Shown here in pieces: positions 23,358 to 32,507 of a stretch of DNA of 64,000 bases. Positions within the stretch are counted from its first letter, which is position 1. Each line of letters begins with the position of its first letter. The translations under genes and the position numbers were made by a program. Under the pieces are notes generated by a model. It was not told where the DNA came from. It did not search any database and saw nothing but the letters and a program-made list of their open reading frames with translations. Origin of the DNA: JBMOMT01 sp049324835 (GTDB taxonomy: Bacteria; Chloroflexota; Anaerolineae; CAYNKW01); NCBI GenBank assembly GCA_049324835.1, contig JBMOMT010000036.1:35985-99984 (forward strand), given 5' to 3'.

Positions 23358-26300
23358 TCAGGCAACGACCGCCTCGGTGAACAGGGCTTCTGCTTTGGCC
23401 AGGATTTGTTCATCGCGATAGTGTTGCAACTGGATGGCCTTGGCCGGACACTCGCCGGCGCAGATGCCGCAGCCCCGGCAGGCCGCCGCTGCGATCTCGG
23501 CCGCGCCCAAAATCCCACCCGCCCCGACCAGCGTCGGATTGATCACCGGCACGTCGTAAGGGCAGATGCGCACGCAGGTGAGGCAGGCGGTGCACTTGTC
23601 CGGCTCCACCACCGCCACCACGCCGCCCACCTGCAACTCGTCCTGCGAAAGGATGGCCGACGCCCGCGCCGCTGCCGCCTTGGCCTGAGCGATGGCCTCG
23701 TCCAGAAACTTGGGATACTGGATGGCGCCGCACAGATAGGCCCCTTCGGTGGGGAAATCCACCGGCTGGAGCTTGAGGTGCGCCTCTAGCATAAAGCCAT
23801 CCAGCGTGCAGGCGAACTTCATCATCTCGGCCAGGTGACGCGTGCCGGCTGGCGGCACCATCGCCGCCGAGAGCGCCAGCACGTCTGGCCGGAACTCGAT
23901 GGGCGCCTTCAGGCTCGGCTCGGTGATGGTCACCCGCAGGTGGCCGTCTTGCTGTTCGACCTGCGGCTTGTGAGCCTCGTCGAAGCGGATGAACGTCACG
24001 CCCTTTTCCCGCGCCTGTCGGTACAGCTCTTCGCGGAAGCCGTAGGTGCGGATGTCCTTGTACAGCACGCTGATCTGCACATCGGCGTTGAGCTCTTTGA
24101 GCTTGAGCGCGTTTTTCATGGCGCTGGTGCAACACACGCGGCTGCAATAGAAATCGGGCGCGTCGCCGTTGGTCGAACTCTCATCCCACGGGCCGACGCA
24201 CTGGATCATGACCACCTGTTTCAGCGCGCTCACGTCGAGCGAGCCATCGGCGATGCGGGCCTCCAGGTCGCCCTGGGTCAGGGTCTGCGGACCGCTGCCC
24301 AGGCCATAAGCCGGGCCGGCGTATTCCTCGGCGCCGGTGGCCATGACCGTCACCCCGTGTTCGATGAGCCGCTGGCGGCGGCCCTTCGTTTCGCTCAGGG
24401 CAGGGCTGCCCGTCTCTTGCACGGTGGTCTGGAAATTGCCCACGTAGCCCTTGTGCCTGACCACCTGGTGGCCGGTGAGCACCTCGATACGCTCGTGGGC
24501 CGTCACGCGGGTGATCAGGTCAGCCAGAAAGGCCTGCGGATCGCCGCCCTGGGCGTTGTTAAAAATCTGCCGCGTCCGCCCGCCCAGTTCGGCCTGCCGC
24601 TCGATCAGGTAGACCCGGTAGCCCTGATCGGCCAGGTTGAGGGCGGCGGTCAAACCGGCCACGCCGCCGCCGACGATCAGCGCGTCATGGTTAAAGGCCT
24701 GCGGCTCGGTGTGCAGCGGGAAAAGCAGCCGCGAGCGGGCGGCGGCCATACGCACCAGGTCTTTGGCCTTGTCGGTGGCTCGATCCGGCTGCCGGCTGTG
24801 CACCCAACTGCCCTGATCGCGGATGTTGGCCATCTCGAACAGATACGGATTCAACCCCGCGCTGCGAATGGTATCACGAAAGATCGGCTCGTGGGTGCGC
24901 GGCGTGCAGGAGGCGACGATCACCCGGTTTAGCTTGTGCTTTTCAATGCGTTCCTGAATCAGCTTGAGTGAGTCGGCGGCGCAGGTGTAGATGGTATTTT
25001 CGGCGTGCGCCACACCCGGCAGGTGAGCGGCGTACTCGGTTACCTGGGCCACGTCCACCACGCCGGCGATGTTGCTGCCGCAACTGCACACGAAACAGCC
25101 GATGCGTGGCGCGTCATCCAGATCGACCTCGATTTCGGGCGGGTAGCTCGGCGGCTGCACCATCGTGCCGCGCGCCTGGCCGATGACGGCCAGCGCCGAG
25201 GCCGCCGCGCCGCCGGCTTCGACGACGCTATCGGGGATGTCCTTCGGCTCGGCGAACGCGCCGCAGACATAAATGCCTTCACGGGAGGTCTCGACCGGCC
25301 TGAACGGCTGTCGCAGGGCAAAACGGTGTTCGTTGAGGCCGATGCCGGTCGCTTTGGCCAGCGCGGCCACGTTTTCCGGCGGCTCTAGCCCCACCGAGAG
25401 CACCAGGATGTCGAACGGCTCTTCGACCAGCGCGCCATCGTCGGTCTGGTAGCGGGCGATGATCTCGTGGGTCTCTGGCTTTTCGCGCACCACAGACAGG
25501 CGGCAGTCGTGATAGGTGATGCCCAGCTCCTGGCCGCGGCGGTAATAGGCATCGAAATTCTTGCCAAAGGCGCGCATGTCCATCTGGAAAATGTGAATCT
25601 CGACGCCGGGCACGTGCTCCATGGCCAGCATGGCCTCTTTGGTGGCATACATGCAGCACACCGAGGAGCAGTATTTGTGGTTCTGATCGCGCGAGCCGAC
25701 GCACTGTAAAAAGGCGATGCGTTTCGGCTCGGCGTCGTCGGAGGGCCGCCCGATGTGGCCGCGGGTGGGGCCGGAGGCGCTGAGCAGCCGCTCGAACTCC
25801 ATGGCCGTGACGACGTTGGCGTAACGGCCATAACCCCACTCCGGCGAGCGGGTCGCGTCGTACAGCCGGTAGCCGGGGGCCAACACCACCGCGCCCACCT
25901 CGATCGTCTCTGTCTGTGCGGCCTGATAGTGATCTACCGCGCCGGGTTTGCAGGCGTCCACGCACAGGTGGCACTCGCAGCAGATGCCGCACTCCAGGCA
26001 GCGGCTGGCTTCGGCCAGGGCCTGCTCTTCGCTAAAGGCCACTGCCACCTCGCGAAAGTCCAGCCGACGCTCCTCGGCGGGGGTGGTGGGCAGCTCGGCC
26101 CGCGGCGCCAGGGAGACACCTCGCGCAATCACCGACTGTTCAATTTCCGCCGGGGTCAGATCGACGGTGGGCAGCGGCGTTTCTTCGCGTGGGCTGAGCA
26201 GCGGTTTGTCGTGCAGGTAACGATCCACCGAGAGCGCCGCCCGCCGCCCGTGAGCGATGGCCTCGATGAGCGCCGCCGGGCCGCGCACGGCGTCGCCGCC

Positions 26301-27893
26301 GGCAAAGATGCCAGGCCGGTTGGTGATCAGTGTACGCTCGTCGACGATAAACGTCTGGCGGCGGGGGTCGATCTCCAGGCCGTGGTCCGGGTCGAGGAAA
26401 GAGGTCTCCGGGGCCTGGGCCACGGCAGCGATCATCATGTCGCACTCGATGAGGTATTCCGAGCCGTCGATGGGCACCGGGCGGCGGCGGCCGCTGGCAT
26501 CCGGCTCGCCCAGCTCCATGCGCACGCACTTGAGCGCCGCGATGTGGCCGTTTTCCGAGCACACCTCGACCGGCTGGGACAGCAGTTCCAGGTGAATGCC
26601 CTCGGCCACGCCTTGCTGGATCTCTTCTTCGTGGGCCGGCATCTCGGCGCGGGTGCGGCGGTAGACCATCCACACCTCGTCGGCGCCGACGCGTAACGCC
26701 GTGCGGGCGGCATCGATGGCCGTGTTGCCGCCGCCGACGACCACCACCCGGCCGTGGATGGCCACCTCTTTGCCCAGGCTCACCGCCCGCAAAAAGGGCA
26801 CGCCCTGGAAGACATTGCCCGTGTCTTCGCCGGGGATACCCAGTTTCTGCGGCGCGTGGGCGCCGATGGCCATGATGACGGCCTGGTAGCCTTTGCCGAA
26901 CAGGCTGTTGATGTTGCGGATGGGATCGTTCAGGCGCAGGTCGACGCCGGGCAGGTTGACGATGGCGTCGATCTCGCGTTGCAGCACGTCGCGCGGCAGG
27001 CGGTAGGGTGGGATGCCGACGCGCATCATGCCACCCGCCACCGGCAGCGCCTCGAAAATGGTCACGCTGTAGCCCCAGTGGGCCAAAAAGTGGGCGGCGG
27101 TCAGGCCGGTGGGGCCGGCGCCCACCACGGCGATCCGGCGGCCGTTGGGCGGCGCGACCGGCATCACCTGGCGGACGTCGTCGTGCGCGTAGACCCAATC
27201 GGCCACGAAACGCTTGAGGGCGCAGATGGCCACCGGGCTATCGAGCCGTCCGCGGGTGCATTCGGTCTCGCAGGGGTGGTGGCACACGCGGCCCACGGTG
27301 GCGGGGAAGGGGTTGTATTCCATGACCACCTTGAGCGCCTCGGCGTAGCGTCCGCGCCGGATGAGGTTGACGTAACCCTGAGCGCTGGTTTCGGCGGGGC
27401 AGGTGGCCTTGCAGGGCGACGTGCCGCGTTTGGTGACGACGTATTTGTTGGGCACCGCCTGGGCATAGGGCCGATAGATGGCCGTGCGTGTATCGAGCGC
27501 CTGGTTGAATTCGTTGGGCAGCGAGATTGGGCACACCTCGGCGCAGTCGTTGCAGGCGGTGCATTTGTCCAGGTCTACGTAGCGCGGGCGACGCTGCACG
27601 GTGGCGCGGAATCGCCCCGCCTCACCCTCCAGACGGACGAGATCGCTGTTGGTGAGCAGTTCGATATTGGGGTGGCGACCGGCTTCGACGAGTTTGGGCG
27701 AGCTGATACACATGGCGCAGTCGTTGGTGGGAAAGGTCTTGTCCAGCTGGGCCATTTTGCCGCCGATGGCCGGTGACTGTTCGACCAGATAGACCTTGAC
27801 GCCCGAGTTGGCCATGTCCAGGGCCGCCTGCACGCCGGCAATGCCGCCGCCGACGACCATCGCCGCACCGATGGGCCTGGAGTCGTTCGCCAT
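23358..27893 (-). CDS. Giant HdrA-like flavoprotein with GltD-like NAD(P)H module (double HdrA)
   Basis: A 1511-residue soluble flavoprotein, far longer than classic HdrA (about 650). In order: HdrA FAD site (VVGGGIAGVQAA, about residue 13) with [4Fe-4S] site CTACNDCAEVCP (about 119). Then a GltD/NfnB-type insertion with CKATCPAET (about 160), GAGPTGL (about 255) and VVGGGNTAIDAAR (about 382), giving FAD and NAD(P)H binding. A Cys cluster CGICCECHLCVDAC (about 640) and HdrA core with YCSSVCCMYATKEA (about 740) follow. A second HdrA half has CFVCSCGSNIAG (about 934), GGGVAGLTAAL (about 1073) and YCSRVCCTSAMKNA. Two C-terminal [4Fe-4S] motifs (CTACLTCVRICP, CRGCGICAGECP) lie near 1438-1480. AAAGGGGG precedes the ATG. 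It probably feeds NAD(P)H electrons into the MetFV complex. Confidence 0.93.
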   Translation of the reverse strand: MANDSRPIGAAMVVGGGIAGVQAALDMANSGVKVYLVEQSPAIGGKMAQLDKTFPTNDCAMCISSPKLVEAGRHPNIELLTNSDLVRLEGEAGRFRATVQRRPRYVDLDKCTACNDCAEVCPISLPNEFNQALDTRTAIYRPYAQAVPNKYVVTKRGTSPCKATCPAETSAQGYVNLIRRGRYAEALKVVMEYNPFPATVGRVCHHPCETECTRGRLDSPVAICALKRFVADWVYAHDDVRQVMPVAPPNGRRIAVVGAGPTGLTAAHFLAHWGYSVTIFEALPVAGGMMRVGIPPYRLPRDVLQREIDAIVNLPGVDLRLNDPIRNINSLFGKGYQAVIMAIGAHAPQKLGIPGEDTGNVFQGVPFLRAVSLGKEVAIHGRVVVVGGGNTAIDAARTALRVGADEVWMVYRRTRAEMPAHEEEIQQGVAEGIHLELLSQPVEVCSENGHIAALKCVRMELGEPDASGRRRPVPIDGSEYLIECDMMIAAVAQAPETSFLDPDHGLEIDPRRQTFIVDERTLITNRPGIFAGGDAVRGPAALIEAIAHGRRAALSVDRYLHDKPLLSPREETPLPTVDLTPAEIEQSVIARGVSLAPRAELPTTPAEERRLDFREVAVAFSEEQALAEASRCLECGICCECHLCVDACKPGAVDHYQAAQTETIEVGAVVLAPGYRLYDATRSPEWGYGRYANVVTAMEFERLLSASGPTRGHIGRPSDDAEPKRIAFLQCVGSRDQNHKYCSSVCCMYATKEAMLAMEHVPGVEIHIFQMDMRAFGKNFDAYYRRGQELGITYHDCRLSVVREKPETHEIIARYQTDDGALVEEPFDILVLSVGLEPPENVAALAKATGIGLNEHRFALRQPFRPVETSREGIYVCGAFAEPKDIPDSVVEAGGAAASALAVIGQARGTMVQPPSYPPEIEVDLDDAPRIGCFVCSCGSNIAGVVDVAQVTEYAAHLPGVAHAENTIYTCAADSLKLIQERIEKHKLNRVIVASCTPRTHEPIFRDTIRSAGLNPYLFEMANIRDQGSWVHSRQPDRATDKAKDLVRMAAARSRLLFPLHTEPQAFNHDALIVGGGVAGLTAALNLADQGYRVYLIERQAELGGRTRQIFNNAQGGDPQAFLADLITRVTAHERIEVLTGHQVVRHKGYVGNFQTTVQETGSPALSETKGRRQRLIEHGVTVMATGAEEYAGPAYGLGSGPQTLTQGDLEARIADGSLDVSALKQVVMIQCVGPWDESSTNGDAPDFYCSRVCCTSAMKNALKLKELNADVQISVLYKDIRTYGFREELYRQAREKGVTFIRFDEAHKPQVEQQDGHLRVTITEPSLKAPIEFRPDVLALSAAMVPPAGTRHLAEMMKFACTLDGFMLEAHLKLQPVDFPTEGAYLCGAIQYPKFLDEAIAQAKAAAARASAILSQDELQVGGVVAVVEPDKCTACLTCVRICPYDVPVINPTLVGAGGILGAAEIAAAACRGCGICAGECPAKAIQLQHYRDEQILAKAEALFTEAVVA

Positions 27894-27909
27894 AGATCCC
27901 CCTTTCTCG

Positions 27910-28341
27910 TTAGCTGCTTTCTTTCATCGGGTTGGGTCCCATTCTGCGGACGCGGGCGGTCATCTCGCGGGCGGCGTTGGCAAAGGTCTGGCCCTGTCCG
28001 CCAGAGACGTAATAGATGCCGATGCGCTCGCGGCCCAGGCCGATGTCGTCCAGCAGTTTTTTGACATATTCCACGCGTTTGGTGGCGCGCACGTTGCCCC
28101 GTTCGTGATGGCAGTTGCCGATGGGGCAGGCCATGATATAGACGCCGTCGGCGCCTTGTTCAAAGGCCCTCAAGATGTATTCCACATCCACTTTGCCGGT
28201 GCACGGCAGGCGGATGACCTTGACGTTGGCCGGGTAGGTGACGCGCTCAAAGCCGGCCGAGTCGCCGGCCATGGCGCCGCAATAGATGCAGGTAAAGGCG
28301 GTGATTTCGGGTTCAAAGCCGTTGTTGTTCGAATCTGTCAT
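27910..28341 (-). CDS. mvhD: MvhD-like [2Fe-2S] electron-transfer subunit (Cys form)
   Basis: A 143-residue MvhD/FlpD-family protein that shuttles electrons between a donor and HdrA. Its conserved cysteines are CIYC (about 18), LPCTGKVDVEYIL (about 46) and ACPIGNCHHERGNVRATKR (about 72-90), with the C-terminal block RRMGPNP. It is the Cys-containing paralogue of the UGA-containing copy at 22854-23279 and serves as the internal standard for reading that TGA as Sec. It lies 16 bp upstream of the HdrA-GltD gene and 77 bp after the first HdrA. GGAG precedes the ATG. Confidence 0.93.
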   Translation of the reverse strand: MTDSNNNGFEPEITAFTCIYCGAMAGDSAGFERVTYPANVKVIRLPCTGKVDVEYILRAFEQGADGVYIMACPIGNCHHERGNVRATKRVEYVKKLLDDIGLGRERIGIYYVSGGQGQTFANAAREMTARVRRMGPNPMKESS

Positions 28342-28418
28342 GGATGTATCTCCGCATCAAGTTACAGGTGGCAAGTGACAAGTCTGGACATTTACTCGCC
28401 CCCTGCAACTTGCAGCTT

Positions 28419-31400
28419 TTAACTTGCAAGCCACTGGCCGAGCACGGCTGTGTCGGGGATCATGATCTGCTCATCGTCATAGTGCAGCAGTTGGATGGCG
28501 TCGGCCGGGCACTCGCTGGTGCAGGTGCCGCAGCCGGTGCACAGCGTCGGCTCGATGTAGGCCGCGCCGATGATGCCGCCCACACCCACCGCGCCCGGAT
28601 CGATCTTGGGAATCTGGAACGGGCAGGTGCGCACGCAGGTGAGGCAGCCGACACACTTTTCCTGCGCCACCACGGCATACTTGACCGTGGCCTCCAGCTT
28701 TTCCTGGCCCAGGATGGTCATGGCCCGCGCCGAGGTCGCCAGCGCGTGGGCGATCGATTCCTCCGAGAACTTGGGATAGTGGGCCGCGCCGCACAGGAAA
28801 ATGCCCTCGCGGGTGAAATCCATGGGCCGCAGTTTGAGGTTATCTTCCATAAAAAAGCCCTCGGTGGAAAGCGGCACGCCGAGCAGGTTGGCCAGGCTGG
28901 GGTTGTTGTCGTTGGCCACGGTGGCCATGCTCAGCGCCAGCAGATCCGGCGTCAGGATGAGGTCCTGCTGCAGCACGTGATCGCGCACCCGGACTTTGAT
29001 GTGGCCATTTTCGTGGTAAACCCGCGGGCGAGCGTCGTCGTCGTAACGCACAAAGAGCACGCCGCGCTCGCGGGCCTCGGTGTAGAATTTCTCACGAAAA
29101 CCGTAGGTCATCAGCTCTTTATAGAGCACCACCACCTGGCAGGCGGGGTTGATGATCTTGATGCGAATGGCGTTTTTGAGCGTGTTGGTGCAGCAGGTGC
29201 GGCTGCAATAGAATTCTTGGGCGCTGTTTTCCAGGTTCCAGGGGCCGACACACTGGATCATGGTCACGCTTTTGAGCTGATTGATCACCTCGGCCCGTTC
29301 GGCGATGGTTTTTTCCAGTTCCAACTGGGTCACGACGCGCTGGTCATCGCCCAGCAAATAGACGTGGCCTCTGAACTCGTTGGCGCCGGTGGCCAGGATA
29401 GTCACGCCGTGGGTTACATCCCACTCTTCCTGCTGGCCGTTGCCGTTGCGCACGCCGCGCAGGGTGGCCACAAAGTTGCCCTTGGTGCCGCGGAACTTGG
29501 TCATTTCGGTCTGTTTAAGGACGGCGATGCGCTCGTGCTCTTCGACACGTTTGACGAGGTTGCGTAACATCTGGTGGGGGTTGTCGCCTTCGGCGGTAAA
29601 GTGCAAATGGCGTACGTTGCCGCCCAACCGTTTTTCCTTTTCCACCAGGAACACGTCGTAACCCTGTTCGGCAATCGTCAGCGCAGCCGTCAGGCCGGCC
29701 ACACCGCCGCCCAATACCAGGGCGCGCCGGTCGTGGGCCATCTCCATTTTGTAGATGGGTTTCAGTTGCCGCGCCCGGGCCACACCAAAGCGGAGCAGTT
29801 CTTTGGCCTTGCGGGTGGCGCCGATGGGGTTATCGTAATGCACCCAGGTGCAGCTTTCACGCAGGCTGACAAATTCCAGCAGGTGAGGGTTCAACCGGAC
29901 GCGGCGCATGAGGTCTTGAAACAGCGCTTCGTGGGTGCGGGGCGTGCAGGCGCCCACCACCAGTCGGTTGATGCCTTTTTCGCGGACGAGACGTTTGATC
30001 TCGGTCAGGCCATCTTCCTGACAGCCGAAGGCGATCTCACCGGCATAGACCACGTCTGGCAGCGTGCGGGCATAGGCGATCACGGCGGGCAGATCGACGA
30101 CGTTCGAAATCTCGCCGCCGCAGCGACAGGCAAACACGCCCACCCTCGGCGGCTCGGCCGATACGTCACGCTCGATGGGATAGACGACTTTTTCCGTCAG
30201 CGAGTGCTGCGTGCCGGAGAGCAGTTGGATGGCCTCGGCGACTGCGCCGCTGGCGTCGATGATCGATTCGGTGATCTCTTTGGGCATGCCGAATGCGCCG
30301 GCCACGTAAACGCCGGGGCGGGTGGTATCCACCGGCTCGAACTTTTCTGTGCGGCAAAAGCCGTACTCGTTCAATTCGATGTCGAGCATCTCGGCCAGTT
30401 CTTTGGATTGGGCCGGCGGCTCGCTGCCCACCGAAAGCACCACCATGTCGAAACGCTGTTCGGTCAGCAGGCCATCGTCAGTCTGATAGCGGATGAATAG
30501 ATCGCGAGTTTCCGGGTCTTCGTGGATGATCGAGATACGGCTGCGCACAAAGCCCACGTCGAACACGTCTTCGGCGCGGCGGGTGTAGGCGCTGTACTCT
30601 TTGGAAAAGGCCCGCTCGTCCATGATAAAGATCTGCGTGTCTACACCGGGTAAACGCTGCTTGGCCAGCATGGCCTCTTTGGTGGCGTACATGCAGCAGA
30701 TGGAGGAGCAATAAGGATGCTGCGTATCTCGCGAGCCGACGCATTGGATCCAGGCCATTCGCCGTGGCAGTTTACCATCGGACGGGCGGTGGATGAGCCC
30801 TTCGGTGGGGCCAGAACGGCTGGCCATACGCTCGTATTGTAGACTGGTAACGACGTTAGGATAACGCCCGTAGCCATATTCGGCCACACCTGAAGGGTCG
30901 AACATTTTATAACCCACCGTCAGGATGATGGCGCCCACGTGCAGGTCTTCAAACCATTCCTGTTCTTCGAGGTTGATGGCGCCGGTAGGGCAGACGGCGG
31001 CGCATTGGCGGCAGTCGTCGCAATAAGCGCCGCGCTCGATGGCATAGGCGTTGGGCGCCGCGCGGGCGGCCACCTTGTAGGCCGCTTTGCGCGTCGACAG
31101 GCCCAACTGGAAAGGATCGGGCAGGTTTTCGACAGGGCACACCTCGGTGCATTTGTTGCAGTTGATGCAGTGATGAATGTCCACGTAGCGAGGCTTGTGG
31201 CGCACACTGACCACAAAATGACCAGGCTGGCCGCTGACCGAGACGACCTCGGTGAGGGTCATCAGCTCGATGGAGCGGTGGAGGCTAAAGTCCAATAACC
31301 AGGGGGTAATAGATGGACGGGTGCAACCATAGCCGTGATCGGAGGTGCCACGGCAGAGCACACAGTCGTGGGTGGGGAACATGAAACCCAGTTGGGCCAC

Positions 31401-31535
31401 CACGCCGCCGATGCTGGGTGATTTTTCCACCAGATAAACTTTCATGCCCGCGTCGGCCAGGTCGGTGGCGGCCCTCATGCCGCCCACCCCTGCACCAACG
31501 ACCAGGACAGCGCCGATTTTTTCTCTTTGAACCAC
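28419..31535 (-). CDS. Double HdrA-like flavoprotein (HdrA-1)
   Basis: A 1038-residue soluble flavoprotein made of two HdrA-like halves without the GltD insertion. In order: FAD site VVGAGVGGMRAATD (about residue 10) and CVLCRGTSDHGYGC (about 75). [4Fe-4S] sites CINCNKCTEVCP (about 125) and CDDCRQCAAVCP (about 172), then YCSSICCMYATKEA. The second half starts with GVFACRCGGEISN (about 468), has GGGVAGLTAAL (about 610) and YCSRTCCTNTLKNA. C-terminal ferredoxin sites are CVGCLTCVRTCP (about 965) and CTGCGTCTSECP (about 1003). The start is GTG 31535 with AAAGGAG seven bases upstream; the longer open frame lacks a site. It is the first gene of the operon, beneath its own promoter. Two flavins per chain suit flavin-based electron bifurcation, which is inferred. 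Confidence 0.93.
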   Translation of the reverse strand: MVQREKIGAVLVVGAGVGGMRAATDLADAGMKVYLVEKSPSIGGVVAQLGFMFPTHDCVLCRGTSDHGYGCTRPSITPWLLDFSLHRSIELMTLTEVVSVSGQPGHFVVSVRHKPRYVDIHHCINCNKCTEVCPVENLPDPFQLGLSTRKAAYKVAARAAPNAYAIERGAYCDDCRQCAAVCPTGAINLEEQEWFEDLHVGAIILTVGYKMFDPSGVAEYGYGRYPNVVTSLQYERMASRSGPTEGLIHRPSDGKLPRRMAWIQCVGSRDTQHPYCSSICCMYATKEAMLAKQRLPGVDTQIFIMDERAFSKEYSAYTRRAEDVFDVGFVRSRISIIHEDPETRDLFIRYQTDDGLLTEQRFDMVVLSVGSEPPAQSKELAEMLDIELNEYGFCRTEKFEPVDTTRPGVYVAGAFGMPKEITESIIDASGAVAEAIQLLSGTQHSLTEKVVYPIERDVSAEPPRVGVFACRCGGEISNVVDLPAVIAYARTLPDVVYAGEIAFGCQEDGLTEIKRLVREKGINRLVVGACTPRTHEALFQDLMRRVRLNPHLLEFVSLRESCTWVHYDNPIGATRKAKELLRFGVARARQLKPIYKMEMAHDRRALVLGGGVAGLTAALTIAEQGYDVFLVEKEKRLGGNVRHLHFTAEGDNPHQMLRNLVKRVEEHERIAVLKQTEMTKFRGTKGNFVATLRGVRNGNGQQEEWDVTHGVTILATGANEFRGHVYLLGDDQRVVTQLELEKTIAERAEVINQLKSVTMIQCVGPWNLENSAQEFYCSRTCCTNTLKNAIRIKIINPACQVVVLYKELMTYGFREKFYTEARERGVLFVRYDDDARPRVYHENGHIKVRVRDHVLQQDLILTPDLLALSMATVANDNNPSLANLLGVPLSTEGFFMEDNLKLRPMDFTREGIFLCGAAHYPKFSEESIAHALATSARAMTILGQEKLEATVKYAVVAQEKCVGCLTCVRTCPFQIPKIDPGAVGVGGIIGAAYIEPTLCTGCGTCTSECPADAIQLLHYDDEQIMIPDTAVLGQWLAS

Positions 31536-31586
31536 GCTGATTCTCCTTTGAACCTGCTCTGAGGCCGCAACGAAAAATTGCTCAAC

Positions 31587-31604
31587 GGCGTTGTTGGCAA
31601 CGCC
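31587..31604. promoter_or_regulatory. Inverted repeat at the hdr operon start site
   Basis: GGCGTTG-TTGG-CAACGCC, a 7-bp perfect inverted repeat covering the expected transcription start of the hdr operon. It is a candidate operator or 5' leader hairpin; the MerR-type gene next door is the obvious candidate regulator. Confidence 0.45.
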
Positions 31605-31607
31605 CGC

Positions 31608-31636
31608 ATTATACAATCGAATGGATGAATTGGCAA
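31608..31636 (-). promoter_or_regulatory. Promoter of the hdr-mvhD-met operon
   Basis: TTGCCA, 17 bp, TATAAT on the minus strand, about 75 bp upstream of the GTG start of HdrA-1. Confidence 0.75.
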
Positions 31637-31654
31637 GGCGTTTGGTATCGGGCG

Positions 31655-32065
31655 CTAGGCCGCGAACCGGGGGACCTTTTCATCCTCACAAAGCTGTTGC
31701 CTGGCAGCCAGGTAGATGGGACAGGTGGGACAATCGTCATGGCCCGCACCTTTTTGCCAGCAGGGCGTCGTGCGTTCTACCAGGTGCGCACATGGCGCCT
31801 GTAAATCCTGTGGTGTGTTTTGATAGGCTTGTAAGGCCGTCAACGCCAGCAATCGCCGGAGGCCCTCCAGATTGAGGCCTCGCTCGTGGATCAGGTAACG
31901 GATGGCCTGGACCCATTGTAGATCGTTGGCCGAGTAAAAGCGACGATTCCCTTTGCGTGTGGGAGCGATCAGCCCTTTTTCTTCGTAGAGATGAAGCGTG
32001 CGTGGGTGGAGGCCCAGCAGGTCGGCAGCGGTGCTGATGATATACAGCGGGCGGTTGTCGTCCAT
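31655..32065 (-). CDS. MerR-family regulator with cysteine-rich C-terminus
   Basis: A 136-residue transcription factor. The N-terminal MerR helix-turn-helix is clear (YIISTAADLLGLHPRTLHLYEEKGLIAPTRKGNRRFYSANDL, residues about 8-50) and includes the HspR-like HPRTLHLYE block. The C-terminus has five cysteines (CAHLV, CWQKG, CPTC, LC; about residues 91-127) that could bind an iron-sulfur cluster or metal. It lies directly upstream of the hdr operon on the same strand, so redox or metal control of that operon is likely but inferred. A matching inverted repeat overlaps its own -35 box. Confidence 0.88.
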   Translation of the reverse strand: MDDNRPLYIISTAADLLGLHPRTLHLYEEKGLIAPTRKGNRRFYSANDLQWVQAIRYLIHERGLNLEGLRRLLALTALQAYQNTPQDLQAPCAHLVERTTPCWQKGAGHDDCPTCPIYLAARQQLCEDEKVPRFAA

Positions 32066-32163
32066 TTCCTGCTCCCCTGGACACTCTTGCTTTAGACCAA
32101 CGGCATCGTTGCAGTGGTGCTGATCCGAATGGATACCGACGATCAGACGCTTTTGGTAGAATG

Positions 32164-32192
32164 ATTATACAGCACGACAAAAAAACTGTCAA
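32164..32192 (-). promoter_or_regulatory. Promoter of the MerR-family gene
   Basis: TTGACA, 17 bp, TATAAT on the minus strand. The 17-bp spacing is normal, unlike the 19-20 bp of classic MerR-activated promoters, so repression is more likely than activation by twisting. Confidence 0.85.
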
Positions 32193-32205
32193 CTAATCTG
32201 ACAGT
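32185..32205. promoter_or_regulatory. Candidate operator overlapping the MerR -35 box
   Basis: The inverted repeat ACTGTCA-N7-TGACAGT (7-bp perfect arms) contains the -35 hexamer. Its position suits autorepression. Confidence 0.6.
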
Positions 32206-32250
32206 GATTCTTGTAGGGTTTGAGAGAGGAGCGATCGGGCGATGTGGCAT

Positions 32251-32278
32251 TTGACACATAAAGCCGATGAAGTATAAT
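32251..32278 (+). promoter_or_regulatory. Promoter of tRNA-Arg
   Basis: TTGACA, 16 bp, TATAAT; the mature tRNA begins 12 bp after the -10 box. Confidence 0.85.
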
Positions 32279-32290
32279 AATTGCTCGTGT

Positions 32291-32363
32291 GCGCCCGTAG
32301 CTCAATGGATAGAGCGTCTGACTTCGAATCAGCAGGTTGCGCGTTCGAATCGCGCCGGGCGCG
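32291..32363 (+). tRNA. tRNA-Arg (anticodon UCG)
   Basis: A 73-nt cloverleaf: acceptor GCGCCCG / CGGGCGC, D arm with AGCTCAATGGATAGAGC, anticodon loop CTTCGAA (TCG at 34-36, read CGA codons), and T arm GCGCG-TTCGAAT-CGCGC. The discriminator base is G and CCA is not encoded. It has its own promoter and terminator. Confidence 0.97.
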
Positions 32364-32374
32364 CCTGCATAGAA

Positions 32375-32405
32375 AAGGGCCGGTCCTGGCGTTTGACTGG
32401 CCCTT
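32375..32405 (+). terminator. Terminator of tRNA-Arg
   Basis: Stem AAGGGCCGGTC / GACTGGCCCTT (10 of 11 pairs, one G-T), followed by a T-rich tract (GCGTTTGTTCTTG), 12 bp after the tRNA. Confidence 0.75.
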
Positions 32406-32507
32406 GCGTTTGTTCTTGTGCTTCTTGCGCCCGGTGACGGTATTATTCACGCCTCACAGGTGCAACCCCGCGTTGCAAAGCGGTGGTGTTTTTCCACTGC
32501 CGATGTA

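Noticed and set aside
32193..32450. An 85-residue frame antisense to tRNA-Arg
   Set aside because: It is the well-known translated-tRNA artefact (RRDSNAQPADSKSDALS-type).
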